Below are positions 1 through 9,708 of a stretch of 64,000 bases of DNA, piece after piece (positions within the stretch are counted from its first letter, which is position 1; every line of letters begins with the position of its first letter). The stretch spans positions 1,426,001-1,490,000 of the forward strand of contig NC_009416.2 in NCBI RefSeq assembly GCF_000002875.2, in the 5' to 3' direction. A model generated the notes under the pieces. It was not told the origin of the DNA, did no database searches, and saw nothing but the letters and a program-made list of their open reading frames with translations. Source of the DNA: Leishmania infantum JPCM5 (taxonomy: Eukaryota > Euglenozoa > Kinetoplastea > Trypanosomatida > Trypanosomatidae). A program made the position numbers and the translations under genes.

Positions 1-93
1 CATGCCGCCTTCCCATTACCACAACTAAAGATCCAGAGAATCAGCGACGACTAGCGGCCCCCCTCTTATCCTCTGAGCGGGTACAGACGTCAG

Positions 94-696
94 ATGAGCG
101 TACCTTCGCTGCATCGAAGCGACCGCAGCGGCGATCCTACTCGGGACCGCGCCCACTATGTGAGGGCGCAGCGGCAGCACCTTGTGCGCGAGACACGAAT
201 GCTACAGATGGCGCTGGAGGAGCTGCAGGAGGAAGCGGAGCGGGCAAACAGCGAAGAAGCGTTGGTGCGCCGTGCAATAGACACGACGCATCGCGAGCTG
301 CTGCGGTGCCTTCTTCATCTTGCCTTAACTGAGCAGGATTCAACGAGAGGCACAGTGGCGGCATCCGGCGCACAAGCGCAGTACGACGCAACAAGCGCCA
401 TCATCTGTGAGGTATTGCGGAGGTATAAGCGCGATCAAGACGCATTCACGCAGGAGGCCAAGCAGCGCTTGGAGAGTATCAGAGAAGAAGCGCGACAGGC
501 GTGCGTGAACGTCGGCGACACCCTCGCCGTGCCACAAGGTGAGCATGCTCACAGCAGTGGTGTCGGCACCATTGTAGAAGCAACTGAACTCGACTCCCCT
601 CGCAGTGCCTTGGAGGCGCTGCGCGAGATGAAGGCCGAGGTGGACGAGGAGACGGAGGCCACGCTGCTGAGCATCGGCCGCACGCTGTTTTGCTGA
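94..696 (+). CDS. Hypothetical coiled-coil protein, 200 aa
   Basis: I do not recognise a family. The protein is rich in Glu, Arg, Ala and Leu, and residues about 15-60 have heptad-like spacing that suggests a coiled coil; shorter helical stretches lie near 105-135 and 165-190. No signal peptide or membrane segment is visible. ATG 94 is the first ATG after an in-frame TAG at 52-54, so the CDS looks complete, but the 5' UTR is cut by the window edge. Its codon use (GC-rich third positions) matches the neighbouring genes. A structural or cytoskeletal role is only a guess. Confidence 0.7.
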   Translation: MSVPSLHRSDRSGDPTRDRAHYVRAQRQHLVRETRMLQMALEELQEEAERANSEEALVRRAIDTTHRELLRCLLHLALTEQDSTRGTVAASGAQAQYDATSAIICEVLRRYKRDQDAFTQEAKQRLESIREEARQACVNVGDTLAVPQGEHAHSSGVGTIVEATELDSPRSALEALREMKAEVDEETEATLLSIGRTLFC

Positions 697-1458
697 CTCC
701 CGCGTTGTCCGTCTTCTTTCAATTTGCCTCTGATATACTCTCCCCTTCCACTTCCCCCACTAAGAGGACGGCGGCACACCCGAAGTGACGGGTGGGGGGG
801 TGTGCAGGGAGGCCGTTGCTCCTGCTAGGAAGGGGGTCCGGTGAATGGACTGCACACGCACTCACACATGCGAGGCCCGAGGCGACGCGGCCTGTCTGTC
901 TGCTCCCTCCTTACGCGATCACTGTTGTTTTCCTGGATCCTTTCCCTATAAAAAAAAACAATGGAGAATGAAATGAGGTATGCTGCTACTGCCCAAACGC
1001 ATGAGCGCGCCTGCGCGACAAACTGCGCTGTGCTGCTGTCCTCGTCGCCCTTCTTTTCGTCGCCGACGAGATGCATTTTTTCCCTCTCTGCCATGGACGC
1101 AGACGGGAGTGCATATCTACTCCCGCCCGCCCGCCTCTTCTCCCCCCTTCGCTTCTCTGGTCACGGCACACAATGGGGCTTTCGTTTGCACGCACGATGC
1201 ACCCATCACCTCTCCACATGGTCTTGCACGCGTCTCTCATCTCTCGCTCTCCCCCACCACTATTACGACGACTGCTGCACCCACTGTCGCGGCGAAGGTG
1301 CATGGGTGCTTGTTAGGTAGATAAAATTACGTAGCGGCTCTCCTTTCATTTTGCTTTCGTACTCCCCTTGCATATTCGCGCTTCGGCCCAGCAGACCCCC
1401 CTCCCCCAAACAAAAAAAAACACGCACACACGCCCGCACATACACGAAGAACGCACAA
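697..1458. other. Intergenic region with trans-splice signals
   Basis: No gene seen. It has T/C-rich tracts (about 1100-1160 and 1339-1368) and an A-run near 950-958. A probable splice acceptor lies at the AG dinucleotides near 1390-1394, followed by a purine-rich leader to ATG 1459. Confidence 0.6.
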
Positions 1459-1902
1459 ATGGCGCCACCGAAGGCCTCTCTTCCCGCCCGCATCTTCGCG
1501 GGTGACTTCATGGGCATCAACTGGAACCGTGTCAGCTGGATGGCCCCGTACAACAACTTCTACCCCATCACAATGTGCGGCGGCTGGGGTGGTCGTATGT
1601 GGTCCAGTTTTATCCAGTACGGTCGCTTCGACAACCGTGCCGGCCTCATCATGGTGCGCAACCTGATCATGGGCATCCCGACCGCTCTCATGGCTCTGCT
1701 GATGCTCGGCAATATGGACTGGTACCAGTGCATGCAGTGCGCCTTCTACCTTCCCGGGATCGCGATGCCGCAGTGGGCGCAGAACGAGTACGCGAAGGAG
1801 ATGGAGTGGGCCAGCTGGAACAAGCCGGGCGCCATGGCGAAACACCACTATGCCGGCACTGTGTCGATCCCCGGCACAGAGAAGTACATCACGGAGATGT
1901 AG
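1459..1902 (+). CDS. Small membrane protein, possibly mitochondrial, 147 aa
   Basis: This is a short protein rich in Trp, Met, Tyr and Gly with one clear hydrophobic segment at about residues 66-90, and it ends in EM. The N-terminus (MAPPKASLPARIFAG) is Arg/Ala-containing and free of acidic residues, as in a mitochondrial presequence. The size, single membrane segment and aromatic-rich body resemble kinetoplastid-specific subunits of respiratory complexes, but I cannot name one and this is inference. The frame is open upstream to 1351, but ATG 1459 lies after the pyrimidine tract and AG acceptor near 1390-1394 and is preferred. Confidence 0.7.
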   Translation: MAPPKASLPARIFAGDFMGINWNRVSWMAPYNNFYPITMCGGWGGRMWSSFIQYGRFDNRAGLIMVRNLIMGIPTALMALLMLGNMDWYQCMQCAFYLPGIAMPQWAQNEYAKEMEWASWNKPGAMAKHHYAGTVSIPGTEKYITEM

Positions 1903-3124
1903 AAGGCTGGCCGGCCGTGCGCCAGACAAGGGAGGACTGGCGCACGGCTGAGCTCGTGCCTGCCTTCGTCTACTCCTTTTGTGGTCACGTTGTCTTTCCC
2001 ACGCTTATCGCGTGGCAGCATGCGCTGAAGTGGGTGCGTGTGAGTGCATGCCAGTTCGCATTGCGGCAGCTCAGCTTGGGTCGCTGTACGGACGGGCCGC
2101 GGGTGGACAGATGCTGCCGTCGCTGCGGTCGACAGCAACCCAGTTGGCTTTGGTCTTGCTGCAGTGGCACGTGCGGAGGATTGCGCGAGACGGGGCGCGA
2201 AAGCTGCACGGCATGAGGGGAGTGGCAGTGCACAGAGTGGTGTCTCTCTCACACTTCAATGTGCTTCCAATGTGTTGTCTCGATGATTGCTCTCTGCGTA
2301 GTCTATGTTCGTTTCTGTTTTGCTTCCTGTGTTTCGTGAGACACGCACTGGCTCTGCCTCACTGTCGGACACACGCACTCTCTCTCTCGAGAGAGAGTGC
2401 GTGTGTGTACCTGTGCATGTGTGTGATGAGGCGAAATGCCGTGCATGAGTGTGCCCCGCGCACGGTTTAGGTAGGATTTGATTTAAAGCTTTAGCCAAGA
2501 GGGGCTTCCACCGTCGACCCCACCTTCTAAACGAGCGACCCAAAAGTAAAAACGCATGTTATTAGGCGCACCCAAGCACGCACAAACGGAGAAGGTGAAG
2601 CGTGGATGTGACGGCGACGGTGCCGAAAGCGGCTTGCCCATCGCCAGCGCACAGACGCGTCCTCGTTCGCGTGTCTTTGTGGTGCGTCGCGGCGAGTCTC
2701 AGTGGTGGTACTCTGTAATCTACGTGGCAAGGCTGCAGAGTTCGCAATGAGGTTGGGCAAGAACTTGACGGGGATGCCGCTCCGTAACTGGATAAGAGAG
2801 CGTAGGGTGGCGCAAACGTTGCGCTTGCACCCAAGCGCGTGCAGCAGGGGAGTGCGCAGATGGCTTTGCTGTGCCTTGATGCCCCTTCTCATCCTACTTG
2901 CAATCTTCTTTCTTCCACGGCTCTTGCGTGCGGCCTCTTTGGCCACCTTTTCTCTCCGTGCCACAAACGCCCGTGGTCAGAGGCGGCGCTGGCGTCGCAT
3001 CAGCCGCGAATCCCGAGCGAGAAGCAGCTAGTCTCTCGTTTTGGCCGGCTCATACTCTGAGTTACATCTCCCCCTTCCCTTTCCCCCACGAAAAAAGCGC
3101 CGGAACAGTGGAGCTGCCAGCATC
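1903..3124. other. Intergenic region, 1.2 kb, with a strong hairpin
   Basis: No convincing gene. It holds the inverted repeat at 2369-2406, a TG-rich stretch just after it, and a pyrimidine tract at 3063-3088 that likely feeds the acceptor of the next gene near 3108. Weak reading frames at 2527-3031 on both strands were not accepted. Confidence 0.6.
2369..2406. repeat. Near-perfect inverted repeat, 18-bp stem, 2-nt loop
   Basis: Bases 2369-2386 pair perfectly with 2389-2406, leaving TC (2387-2388) as the loop. The stem combines an ACACGCA arm with a CT/GA run. It lies about 470 nt downstream of the stop at 1902, probably in that gene's 3' UTR or the following intergenic RNA. The function is unknown. 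Confidence 0.8.
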
Positions 3125-3979
3125 ATGCCGACGCTTTTCGAGGCGAAGGCCGAGAAGCTGATGCTCGCTGCTCAAGAGGAGTGCCGCTTGCTGGCAGCGC
3201 AGTTGGAAAAAAGTCGTGCAGCACGAGCTGCGTTCACTTGCGGGCCGCAGGGCAGGACTCGTGCGGCACCAGCGACTGCACCCGCGGCGGCCACATCTCC
3301 ACCGAGCCCCCAGAGAGTGTACAGCGCCGCCACTGTGACGGTTACCGTGAAAGGTCCCTCCATAGGCTCCTCCACCTCCACTTCACCCGATCGAGCCGGG
3401 AGCCCGTCGGCAGCGCCCCCGTCGACCTCCCCCGCGCGCGTTGTCATCCCCACTGCCGCCACGCATAAGGAAGGCACGCTGCTTCACTTGGTGCGGGGCA
3501 GTGGCCTGTTCGGCGGCGGCAGTCGCTCCTTCGTGCCTCACTACATTGTTGTGTCCGGTAGCGCTGGGATCTCGTGGTACGCGTCCGAAGCGGAGTACCG
3601 CCAGAACCCCTCTCGGCCACTCGGGCACGCCGACTTCTGGATCGAGACGTTCAACAGCCGAGGCAGCCGCTTTAAGAAGGCTGCTGTGTGCTGGCCGCTC
3701 ATCTTGCCTGACGATTGCCCAGAGGCGAAGGACGCGAACAAGACGTACTTCGCTGTAGACTACTACACGCCCAACGAGGCGCGGGAGCAAGTTGTGCTGG
3801 CGGCGTCGTCGCCGGCAGAACGCGACGAGTGGGTGCAGGTTCTCACCAAGTATATTGACCTCTATTTGGCCCCTCGTGCCGAGTCGGAGGAACTGCAGCA
3901 CATCCCGCGCGGCGCAGCAGTCCCGCTGCACCGGTCAGGGGTCATCGAAGGCGAAGCTCCAGGCGGTAACATTCTCTGA
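3125..3979 (+). CDS. PH-domain protein, 284 aa
   Basis: A C-terminal pleckstrin-homology-like domain spans about residues 114-245. It opens with KEGTLLHLVRG, has a beta strand HYIVVSG, and ends with the amphipathic helix AERDEWVQVLTKYI, whose Trp is at the conserved PH position. Before it come a short charged helix (residues 5-30) and a Ser/Pro/Ala/Thr-rich linker, probably disordered. PH domains bind phosphoinositides or proteins at membranes; the ligand cannot be read from this sequence. ATG 3125 follows the acceptor AG near 3108. The frame extends to 3041, but through the pyrimidine tract, so the upstream ATG is rejected. Confidence 0.8.
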   Translation: MPTLFEAKAEKLMLAAQEECRLLAAQLEKSRAARAAFTCGPQGRTRAAPATAPAAATSPPSPQRVYSAATVTVTVKGPSIGSSTSTSPDRAGSPSAAPPSTSPARVVIPTAATHKEGTLLHLVRGSGLFGGGSRSFVPHYIVVSGSAGISWYASEAEYRQNPSRPLGHADFWIETFNSRGSRFKKAAVCWPLILPDDCPEAKDANKTYFAVDYYTPNEAREQVVLAASSPAERDEWVQVLTKYIDLYLAPRAESEELQHIPRGAAVPLHRSGVIEGEAPGGNIL

Positions 3980-4622
3980 GATAACACGCAGCGTGTTTGC
4001 GAGAGTGTGCGTGCGTTTGTGTGTTTCAGTGACGCGAGACGTGCCGTGCGATGTGCAAGCGTGGCCGCTGTTTCCCAGAAGGCCAATCGCGGCAAGGGGC
4101 AGCCAGTTGGCCGCCCTCACCCCATGCATGGTAGCCGCTGTGGAAGCAAGAGCAAGGTAAAGAGGGCAGATGACGGAGCTGCGCGCGTGTTGTTGTTCTG
4201 CTTATTATTTTTGCCGTCCTTCTCGACGTCCGCGTATCGACAGATCGAGTGGTGACACGGTGTCTCGCTTTTACCCCTCCCCTCTTGCACCTCTCTCTGT
4301 CTCTCTCCTTTACCTTGCGGTGGCTGTGCTCGCTCTAAGGCACGTGATGGACACGTGGAGGTGTGCCCGCCCCCCGGATTGCGTGATTGTCAAGTGCGCG
4401 CGAAGTGTGCTGAGCGTTTTTTTTTTGCCTTTCTTTCACCCACAGCGCAGCGCGCCGGCTAAGACTGCAGGACCACCGTCCAGCTGTGGCTCCCACGTCT
4501 GTCCTCTGTGCGCTGCTGCACACATACGTACCTGGAGAGAGACGGCGCCATCCGATTGCCGCCGCGCATCTCGCCTCTCATCCTTCCCCCCTCCCCGTGG
4601 TGGACCACATATACATAGAATC
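3980..4622. other. Intergenic region with strong splice acceptor
   Basis: No gene seen. It has a C/T-rich run at 4268-4316, then a T-run and pyrimidine tract at 4416-4443 ending in AG at 4444-4445, the likely trans-splice acceptor for the next gene. Confidence 0.6.
4416..4445 (+). promoter_or_regulatory. Predicted trans-splice acceptor for the 4623 gene
   Basis: A run of ten T followed by mixed pyrimidines ends in CCCACAG at 4445. This would leave a 5' UTR of about 177 nt before ATG 4623. It is inferred from the pyrimidine-tract-plus-AG rule for trypanosomatids. Confidence 0.55.
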
Positions 4623-5936
4623 ATGACAACCCTACCGGTGCTTCACTTGAAAGCAACCAGCCTGCAGAATGTGACTATCGCCGCGGACCTGAGTGACACC
4701 ACAGCGACCCTCTACACGTTCCTCCGCTCGACCCCCAGCGCCGCCGAAACTGAACTGGCCCTCCAGCCCTTTCTCGAATCCCTCCACGCGGCTCCGTCGT
4801 CCGGCAGGGCTGCTCTCATGCGGCGACCAAATCATCGCCTTGTACAGCTTCTGGAGTCGGTGGCCGTTGATGGCGTCTTTCGTTGCACACCGCATGTCCT
4901 TCCTGCGCTGGCGCGTCACTCAGATCGGTGGCTGCACCGGTTGGGGTACCCCTCGATGGACGGTGAGGCGGCTGATTCTACGGCAGCGGTGGACTCTGCG
5001 GCACATGCAGCGAGTGGGTCGCGGCGATCGGCGTCACCTCCGACGGCTGCACCGTTCCCATTCATGCGCGTGCGCGCGACGGACATGCACCAGTACGTCG
5101 ATCCGTACTCAGCCTATGAGGCTGATTACGTTGGGAGGCAGGAAGCGGCTCACTCAGCTCATGTTGATGCCTTTGCCAGCGGCGAAGCGCATTTGCCTAA
5201 GAACGGGTCTGCAGCAGAGTCGAGTGGCCTGCAGCACAGGGACACTGCGCAGCCTCATGAAGAGGCATCGTCTGTGTCGGCTGAGGTGTCTGCGCTCACT
5301 GTTCCTGGAGACGAGCCGCAGCTGAGCGAGCTAGCGCCGTCTGCGTCGCACGCAGCGACTCCAGCGCCAAAAGCGGCCCTCACCTCCGCCCCGGCGATTC
5401 ACCCGGTGCTCCACCTCATCGCAAACCAAGTTGTGCAGCAGCAGGAGGAAGGGGAGAAGACGGGCCGCGGGAGCGCGGAGGAGCGTGCGCACCCGTCCTC
5501 GTCACACGCAGTTCTTGACGAAAAGCTGCAACGTCTCATGGCGCAGCTAAACGAGGCAGAAACACAGCTTACCGACGCCATGGCAGAGAAGGAGGCGGCA
5601 GAGCAGGTGTGGTTGCCGTACTACAGCCGCCTCAAGACGAGCAGGATGTACGTCAACGAGCTCAAGAGTCGTTTACAGAGCGCCGCCTCCCTCTATCTGC
5701 TTCAGCGATACGAGCGCGAGACGCTTCAGCAGGCTCACGTCGGCGTCGCGATGGAGTCCATGAGCCTGCAGCTGGTGCTGCGCGATGTGCGCGCACGACT
5801 GGAAGATGAGCAGCGCAGTTCGCTCACAGACGACCACCAGCAGGCGACGGAGAGCGATATGCTGGCTCAGCAGTTGAGCGCTGTTCTGGCAGTGCCTGCG
5901 GCTGCGAGCCAGCGCAACGCGGCATGCCATCGTTGA
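4623..5936 (+). CDS. Hypothetical coiled-coil protein, 437 aa
   Basis: No family is recognised. Residues 1-115 look folded (alternating hydrophobic segments with several Leu-rich helices). Residues about 115-295 are Ala/Ser/Glu/His-rich and probably disordered, apart from an aromatic patch containing HQYVDPYSAYEADYV. Residues about 297-400 form a likely coiled coil beginning at DEKLQRLMAQL. The frame runs open to 4170 through T-rich DNA, but ATG 4623 comes after the acceptor at 4445 and is the better start. The arrangement (small N-terminal domain, linker, C-terminal coiled coil) is common in basal-body and flagellar proteins; that role is a guess. Confidence 0.75.
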   Translation: MTTLPVLHLKATSLQNVTIAADLSDTTATLYTFLRSTPSAAETELALQPFLESLHAAPSSGRAALMRRPNHRLVQLLESVAVDGVFRCTPHVLPALARHSDRWLHRLGYPSMDGEAADSTAAVDSAAHAASGSRRSASPPTAAPFPFMRVRATDMHQYVDPYSAYEADYVGRQEAAHSAHVDAFASGEAHLPKNGSAAESSGLQHRDTAQPHEEASSVSAEVSALTVPGDEPQLSELAPSASHAATPAPKAALTSAPAIHPVLHLIANQVVQQQEEGEKTGRGSAEERAHPSSSHAVLDEKLQRLMAQLNEAETQLTDAMAEKEAAEQVWLPYYSRLKTSRMYVNELKSRLQSAASLYLLQRYERETLQQAHVGVAMESMSLQLVLRDVRARLEDEQRSSLTDDHQQATESDMLAQQLSAVLAVPAAASQRNAACHR

Positions 5937-6333
5937 AACTAAGCAGCTCATCTCGCATACACATAGACGATCACAATGGCGGAGTTTGATCATGTCCGCC
6001 AGTCCCGATTCACGTCAGCGGCCTCACCAGCACAGCGGCAGCAACATATGCACACCAAGAGTTTTAACATAGCTCTCTGTCAGGGCATAGTCGTCGCTGC
6101 GACTGACGGAGATGGCTGACAACCCCCCTCCCGCTCAACGCATCAGACTTCTCGGGCGTTTTGTGCATCCACTCTAGTGATTTACAGCGGCTACTGGTCG
6201 GGACCACATGCCCTCTTTGGACTTTGCTGCACATCTTCTCCCCAGTTCAACGTCCTGCGTTCGCAGCTCTGCGCCCTCTTCTCCTCTTTTTGCTTTCGTG
6301 TGTGCCGCTGCTGAGCTGCGACAACGCAGACGG

Positions 6334-6370
<37 letters not shown>

Positions 6371-6427
6371 TGCACACACAGCGGTCACCACCCCCATCTT
6401 CTTACCCCACATGCGAGCGCTGTAGTA
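5937..6427. other. Intergenic region with CA microsatellite
   Basis: No gene seen. It has pyrimidine-rich stretches at 6120-6145 and 6236-6300 and a CA microsatellite just upstream of the next start. Confidence 0.6.
6336..6365. repeat. (CA)15 microsatellite in the 5' UTR
   Basis: About 15 uninterrupted CA units, followed by degenerate CA-rich sequence to 6380. It lies 62 nt upstream of ATG 6428, so it probably falls in the mature 5' UTR. Confidence 0.9.
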
Positions 6428-7699
6428 ATGCCGACATTTTGGAAAGAGCAGGCGCATGTGCGCCGACTCTACAGCGCCCCAGACAGCACTAGCGAGCTCA
6501 TTGCCACCTGCGACAAGGCCTACGTGCCTTCCTTGGCCTACGCAGCTTCGACCAACTCCGCTGTGGTGGTTGCAGAGGACGACGCGACGGCGCCACGAGT
6601 GCAGCTTCCTTTCCCAGCCATTGACCTTGCGTGGTGCCCCTTCAAGAAGGGCACCGAAAATGCGGCCTACGCGACGGCGTGCCACAGCCAGCCCATACAG
6701 ATATGGGACCTCGAGGACGCCGAGCTGCGCGCCTCGTACACGGCGACGAACGACAGCGACTACCACGTCCACGCGCACGCACTGTGTTGGTTCAAGGCGC
6801 CGACGCACCAGCACTGGATCGCTGGTGGCTACGGCGGCTTCGAGGATGTCACTCAGGTGCGCGTGTTCGACATCATGGCTGAGGGCAGCCAGCCCATCTG
6901 GTCGTACAGCGACAAGCGCGGCAAAGGGATGGTGTCCGCTATGCATGACTGCCAGTGGCAGGGCACAGTCTCGCTACTGGCGGTGGGGAGCTACGATGCG
7001 CCGTCGGTGCACCTCATCGACTGCCGGAAGCGGTGCCCGGTGGCGGAGTTGCATGGGCTTAAGCGGGGCGTGCAGGTGATACGAAGCGGCATCGACGGCT
7101 CCGACCCATACTGCGTCTACGCCGGGGGGAGTCAAGGAGATAGCCGCATCGCGTGCTGGGATGTGCGCAAGCCACGCGCGCCGCTCTTCACACTATCCAG
7201 GCCCGTCCACACGAACCAAGTCTTCCAGTTCGACCTGCTGCATGTGCACGCCGCCGCTGCCTCCGATGACAGCGCTTCTGGTTGCTCGCGTGGTCTTGTG
7301 TCGACCTGCTCTGCAGGCGGGGTGCTGTTATACCGATGGCGTCCAGGAGATATACCCTCTGACGGCACAGAGGAGCACATTGGCGCCTCTGTGGGCCCGA
7401 CTAGTGGCTTGGCAGTGGTGGGGCCCGACACGGTCGTGGTGAGCACCGGCAGCCGCACGTACGACGTATGCCCCGAAGCGCCCAAGGAGAGGGCCCGCAC
7501 CCTTGCTCTACCATTGCCGTGCCGTGACAACGATCACGGCGATGAAACGCTGCAACCACACTTTCCGGTTCATAGGCGCCAACGATCGCCGATGCAGGAC
7601 GGGTCAGATGAGGAGTCAAGCTCGGAAAAGTTAGAGCTTCTCACTACCACTGAGGCAACGAATATTGCGGTTCTCTCGCTTACGCAGCGACATACGTGA
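6428..7699 (+). CDS. WRAP53/TCAB1-like WD-repeat protein, 423 aa
   Basis: The closest family by eye is WRAP53/TCAB1 (WDR79), the scaRNA- and telomerase-RNA-binding WD protein. Supporting stretches are PIQIWDLEDAELRASY (about residues 89-104, like the family's HIWDAFTGELRASF), then an HAHALCWF segment. Later come CWDVRKPRAPLFTLSRPVH and TNQVFQFDL (about residues 238-268), matching the family's CWDLR...TNQRIYFDL. A Ser/Glu/Asp-rich tail follows the propeller. The family recognises the CAB box of H/ACA RNAs in the nucleus. Orthology is not proven, since other divergent WD proteins share the fold. ATG 6428 follows the CA repeat; the upstream frame to 6161 is pyrimidine-rich leader. Confidence 0.65.
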   Translation: MPTFWKEQAHVRRLYSAPDSTSELIATCDKAYVPSLAYAASTNSAVVVAEDDATAPRVQLPFPAIDLAWCPFKKGTENAAYATACHSQPIQIWDLEDAELRASYTATNDSDYHVHAHALCWFKAPTHQHWIAGGYGGFEDVTQVRVFDIMAEGSQPIWSYSDKRGKGMVSAMHDCQWQGTVSLLAVGSYDAPSVHLIDCRKRCPVAELHGLKRGVQVIRSGIDGSDPYCVYAGGSQGDSRIACWDVRKPRAPLFTLSRPVHTNQVFQFDLLHVHAAAASDDSASGCSRGLVSTCSAGGVLLYRWRPGDIPSDGTEEHIGASVGPTSGLAVVGPDTVVVSTGSRTYDVCPEAPKERARTLALPLPCRDNDHGDETLQPHFPVHRRQRSPMQDGSDEESSSEKLELLTTTEATNIAVLSLTQRHT

Positions 7700-8174
7700 A
7701 GCCTCGAAATACATCTGTCATTCTCAACGCTACACGTCTCAGTACATCACTCTTAAACCTTGCACAGCATTGGTTCTCGATTACGGAAGCTCGGGGGTAG
7801 GCGCAGCTGACGTCTAGTGCAACCCCACCCACTCTCCGCCGGATACTCAGGCACATGCACCCCCCTTCCCCTCCCCCGACACACACAAACTTCATGCCGT
7901 GTGCCAAAGAAATTCGCACACAAAGAATCAGGTGTCGAAGCGGTGGAGCAAGAGAGTGCACACTGCAGCGTCAGGAGCCTCGCGCATTGGCTGCTGTGGC
8001 CATCCACTGGGACCGCGAGCGCGAGCCGCATCGAAGGAAGACAAAAAGGAGACGTCCATCCTTTCCTGGCACCAACATCTCTCTGCAACCACATTCCGTC
8101 TTTTCATATGCTTCAAGCACAATAAGTGCTTCAAGAGAAAGAGCATCGTTTGCTTACGTGAGATGCTTGTGTTC
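7700..8174. other. Intergenic region before the first crotonase copy
   Basis: No gene seen. It is the probable 3' UTR of the WD gene, with a C-rich stretch at 7858-7890. A short inverted repeat (AAGCAC/GTGCTT) flanks the A/T-rich spot near 8117-8132. The duplicated segment begins at 8175. Confidence 0.55.
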
Positions 8175-9675
8175 TCCCACCCAACCACTACTGCTCCTCT
8201 CTGTCCCTTTATGCATCCTTCGGCGCCCTCGTTGCGCGTACAAGACCCCCTCCCCCCTTCCCACGCCCTCCACCCTCCACCACACGCGCGCGCATCGACA
8301 AGGTATTCCACGCCTACTTTCTCTTCTCTCCATCATTCCGCGTCTTCCCCCCCCCCCCGCACAGTGGCATTTGGCGGTAACCCCTCTTCCTGACCTCCCT
8401 TCTCGTTTTTTCATCGCCATTCACCCGCGTCGTTGCTTCTCACCCTGCATCCTCGTCGACGCGTCGCGCAGAACCGTTCGCGTAGCGCGCCTCACTCCTC
8501 CGTGCATCCTTCCCTTCGGTTTATCGGTGCGCACCAGCCCAGCCCAGCGCAGCCCCGCCCCGCCTTCGGACGCGCGCATCTATCTGCGGGACGGGCCGCC
8601 GTGAGCTGAGCATACCACCATGCACAGTGCTGTCACTTGCATCAAGAGCCCGGGCGCGGCTCTCTTCACCGACACTGCCACCTGCCGCACCATCACGTTG
8701 AGCCGGCCCGATGCGTTGAACGCCATGTCGTTGCCGATGGTGCAGGACCTGCATCGCCTGTACATCACAGAGCCGCACCCGAACGAGGATGCCGTGTACG
8801 TTGTGCGCGGTGACGGGCGGCGCAGCTTCTGTGCTGGTGGCGACCTGAAGGCCCTCACAGGACCCGAGAAAGACACGCACAACCCGCTGTTCTACCGCCT
8901 GGAGTACGAGGTGGACTCGCACATTGCGGTGATGCGGCGCACGCAGGTGGCGATGTGGGCGGGGCACGTGCTGGGGAGCGGCGTGGGCGTGTCGGTGCAC
9001 AGCCGTTACCGCGTTGCGTGCGAGACGACGCGGTTCGCGATGCCGGAGACGCAGATCGGCGGCGCGAACGACGTTGCGACGAGCTGGGTGTTCTCGTCGC
9101 TGCCGATATGCGGGCTTGGCATGTACCTTGCGATCACGGGCAACACGCTGCAAGGCGCGGACGTGTTCCACGCGGGCCTGGCGACGCACTACATCCCTGT
9201 GGAGAAGTTCGGCGCTGTGGAGGCTGCGCTGGCGGCGCTGCCGTCGTCGGAGGGCGTCGAGGAGTGCCTCCGAGGGTTCAGCGAGGACGTTGCTGTGCCG
9301 CCGTTCACGCTGGCGGAGAACGCGCCTGTGCTGGCGAAGGCGTTCGGCGCGATCACTCCGTCGACGCACCTGCGCGACATCATGGATGTGCTGCGCGCGG
9401 ACGGCAGCGCGTTCGCTGCGAGCACGCTGAAGGTGATGGAGCGCAACTCGCCGCTGGGCATGACGCTTGCGCTGGAGAACATGAAGCGGCAGCACACACC
9501 TGGGTGCAACACCGTGATGGAGAGCTTCCGTGGCGACTACACGGCGATTCAGACTTCCATTTGTGTGGATGAGCTGGCGAAGGGCGTGGAGGCGCTGTTT
9601 GTCACGAAGGAGAAGCGCCCGCAGTGGACGGTGGGGTCCGTGGACGAAGTCGATGTGGAGCTCGTGAAGCAGCAG
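8175..9675 (+). repeat. Direct repeat copy 1, 1,501 bp
   Basis: This segment recurs at 12668-14168 at a constant offset of 4,493. I saw no mismatch: the C-run, the leader, and the translations on both strands agree across the block. It contains the leader with its splice acceptor and 352 codons of the crotonase-family gene. It starts at a TCCCACCC motif and ends within the codon after ...VKQQ. The flanks on both sides differ between copies. Confidence 0.9.
8341..8364 (+). promoter_or_regulatory. Predicted trans-splice acceptor, crotonase copy 1
   Basis: A run of C ending in GCACAG (AG at 8363-8364) follows a longer T/C-rich leader. It would leave a 5' UTR of about 255 nt. The same site is duplicated at 12834-12857. 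Confidence 0.5.
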
Positions 9676-9708
9676 TTTGTTATGACGGAGAGCACGGTGC
9701 CCTTGTAG
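8620..9708 (+). CDS. Crotonase / 3-hydroxyisobutyryl-CoA hydrolase-like protein, copy 1
   Basis: This 362-aa protein belongs to the enoyl-CoA hydratase/isomerase superfamily, closest to 3-hydroxyisobutyryl-CoA hydrolase (valine breakdown). It shows TLSRPDALNAMS near the N-terminus, the oxyanion-hole motif FCAGGDLKAL (residues 70-79) and a second Gly-rich motif GSGVG (119-123). It then has MPETQIGGANDVATSW, with Glu143 and Asp151 at the family's catalytic positions. The second Gly motif is GSG rather than the usual GGG, and FPDVG is changed to ANDVA, so activity or substrate may differ. No clear targeting signal. Its C-terminus, with Phe after VKQQ, aligns better with the paralogue at 15208 than copy 2 does, so this is probably the original ending. 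Confidence 0.85.
   Translation: MHSAVTCIKSPGAALFTDTATCRTITLSRPDALNAMSLPMVQDLHRLYITEPHPNEDAVYVVRGDGRRSFCAGGDLKALTGPEKDTHNPLFYRLEYEVDSHIAVMRRTQVAMWAGHVLGSGVGVSVHSRYRVACETTRFAMPETQIGGANDVATSWVFSSLPICGLGMYLAITGNTLQGADVFHAGLATHYIPVEKFGAVEAALAALPSSEGVEECLRGFSEDVAVPPFTLAENAPVLAKAFGAITPSTHLRDIMDVLRADGSAFAASTLKVMERNSPLGMTLALENMKRQHTPGCNTVMESFRGDYTAIQTSICVDELAKGVEALFVTKEKRPQWTVGSVDEVDVELVKQQFVMTESTVPL

Noticed and set aside
2527..3031. Basic 145-aa - strand frame and a 109-aa + strand frame with a WIRERR stretch vaguely like ribosomal protein L39
   Set aside because: No consistent family match, no splice signal for a - strand gene, and both frames cross T/C-rich DNA. Kept only as a weak possibility.
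8521..9495. 324-aa - strand frame opposite crotonase copy 1 (repeated at 13014-13988)
   Set aside because: His/Arg-rich translation opposite a clear crotonase CDS; it exists only because the + strand gene is GC-rich.
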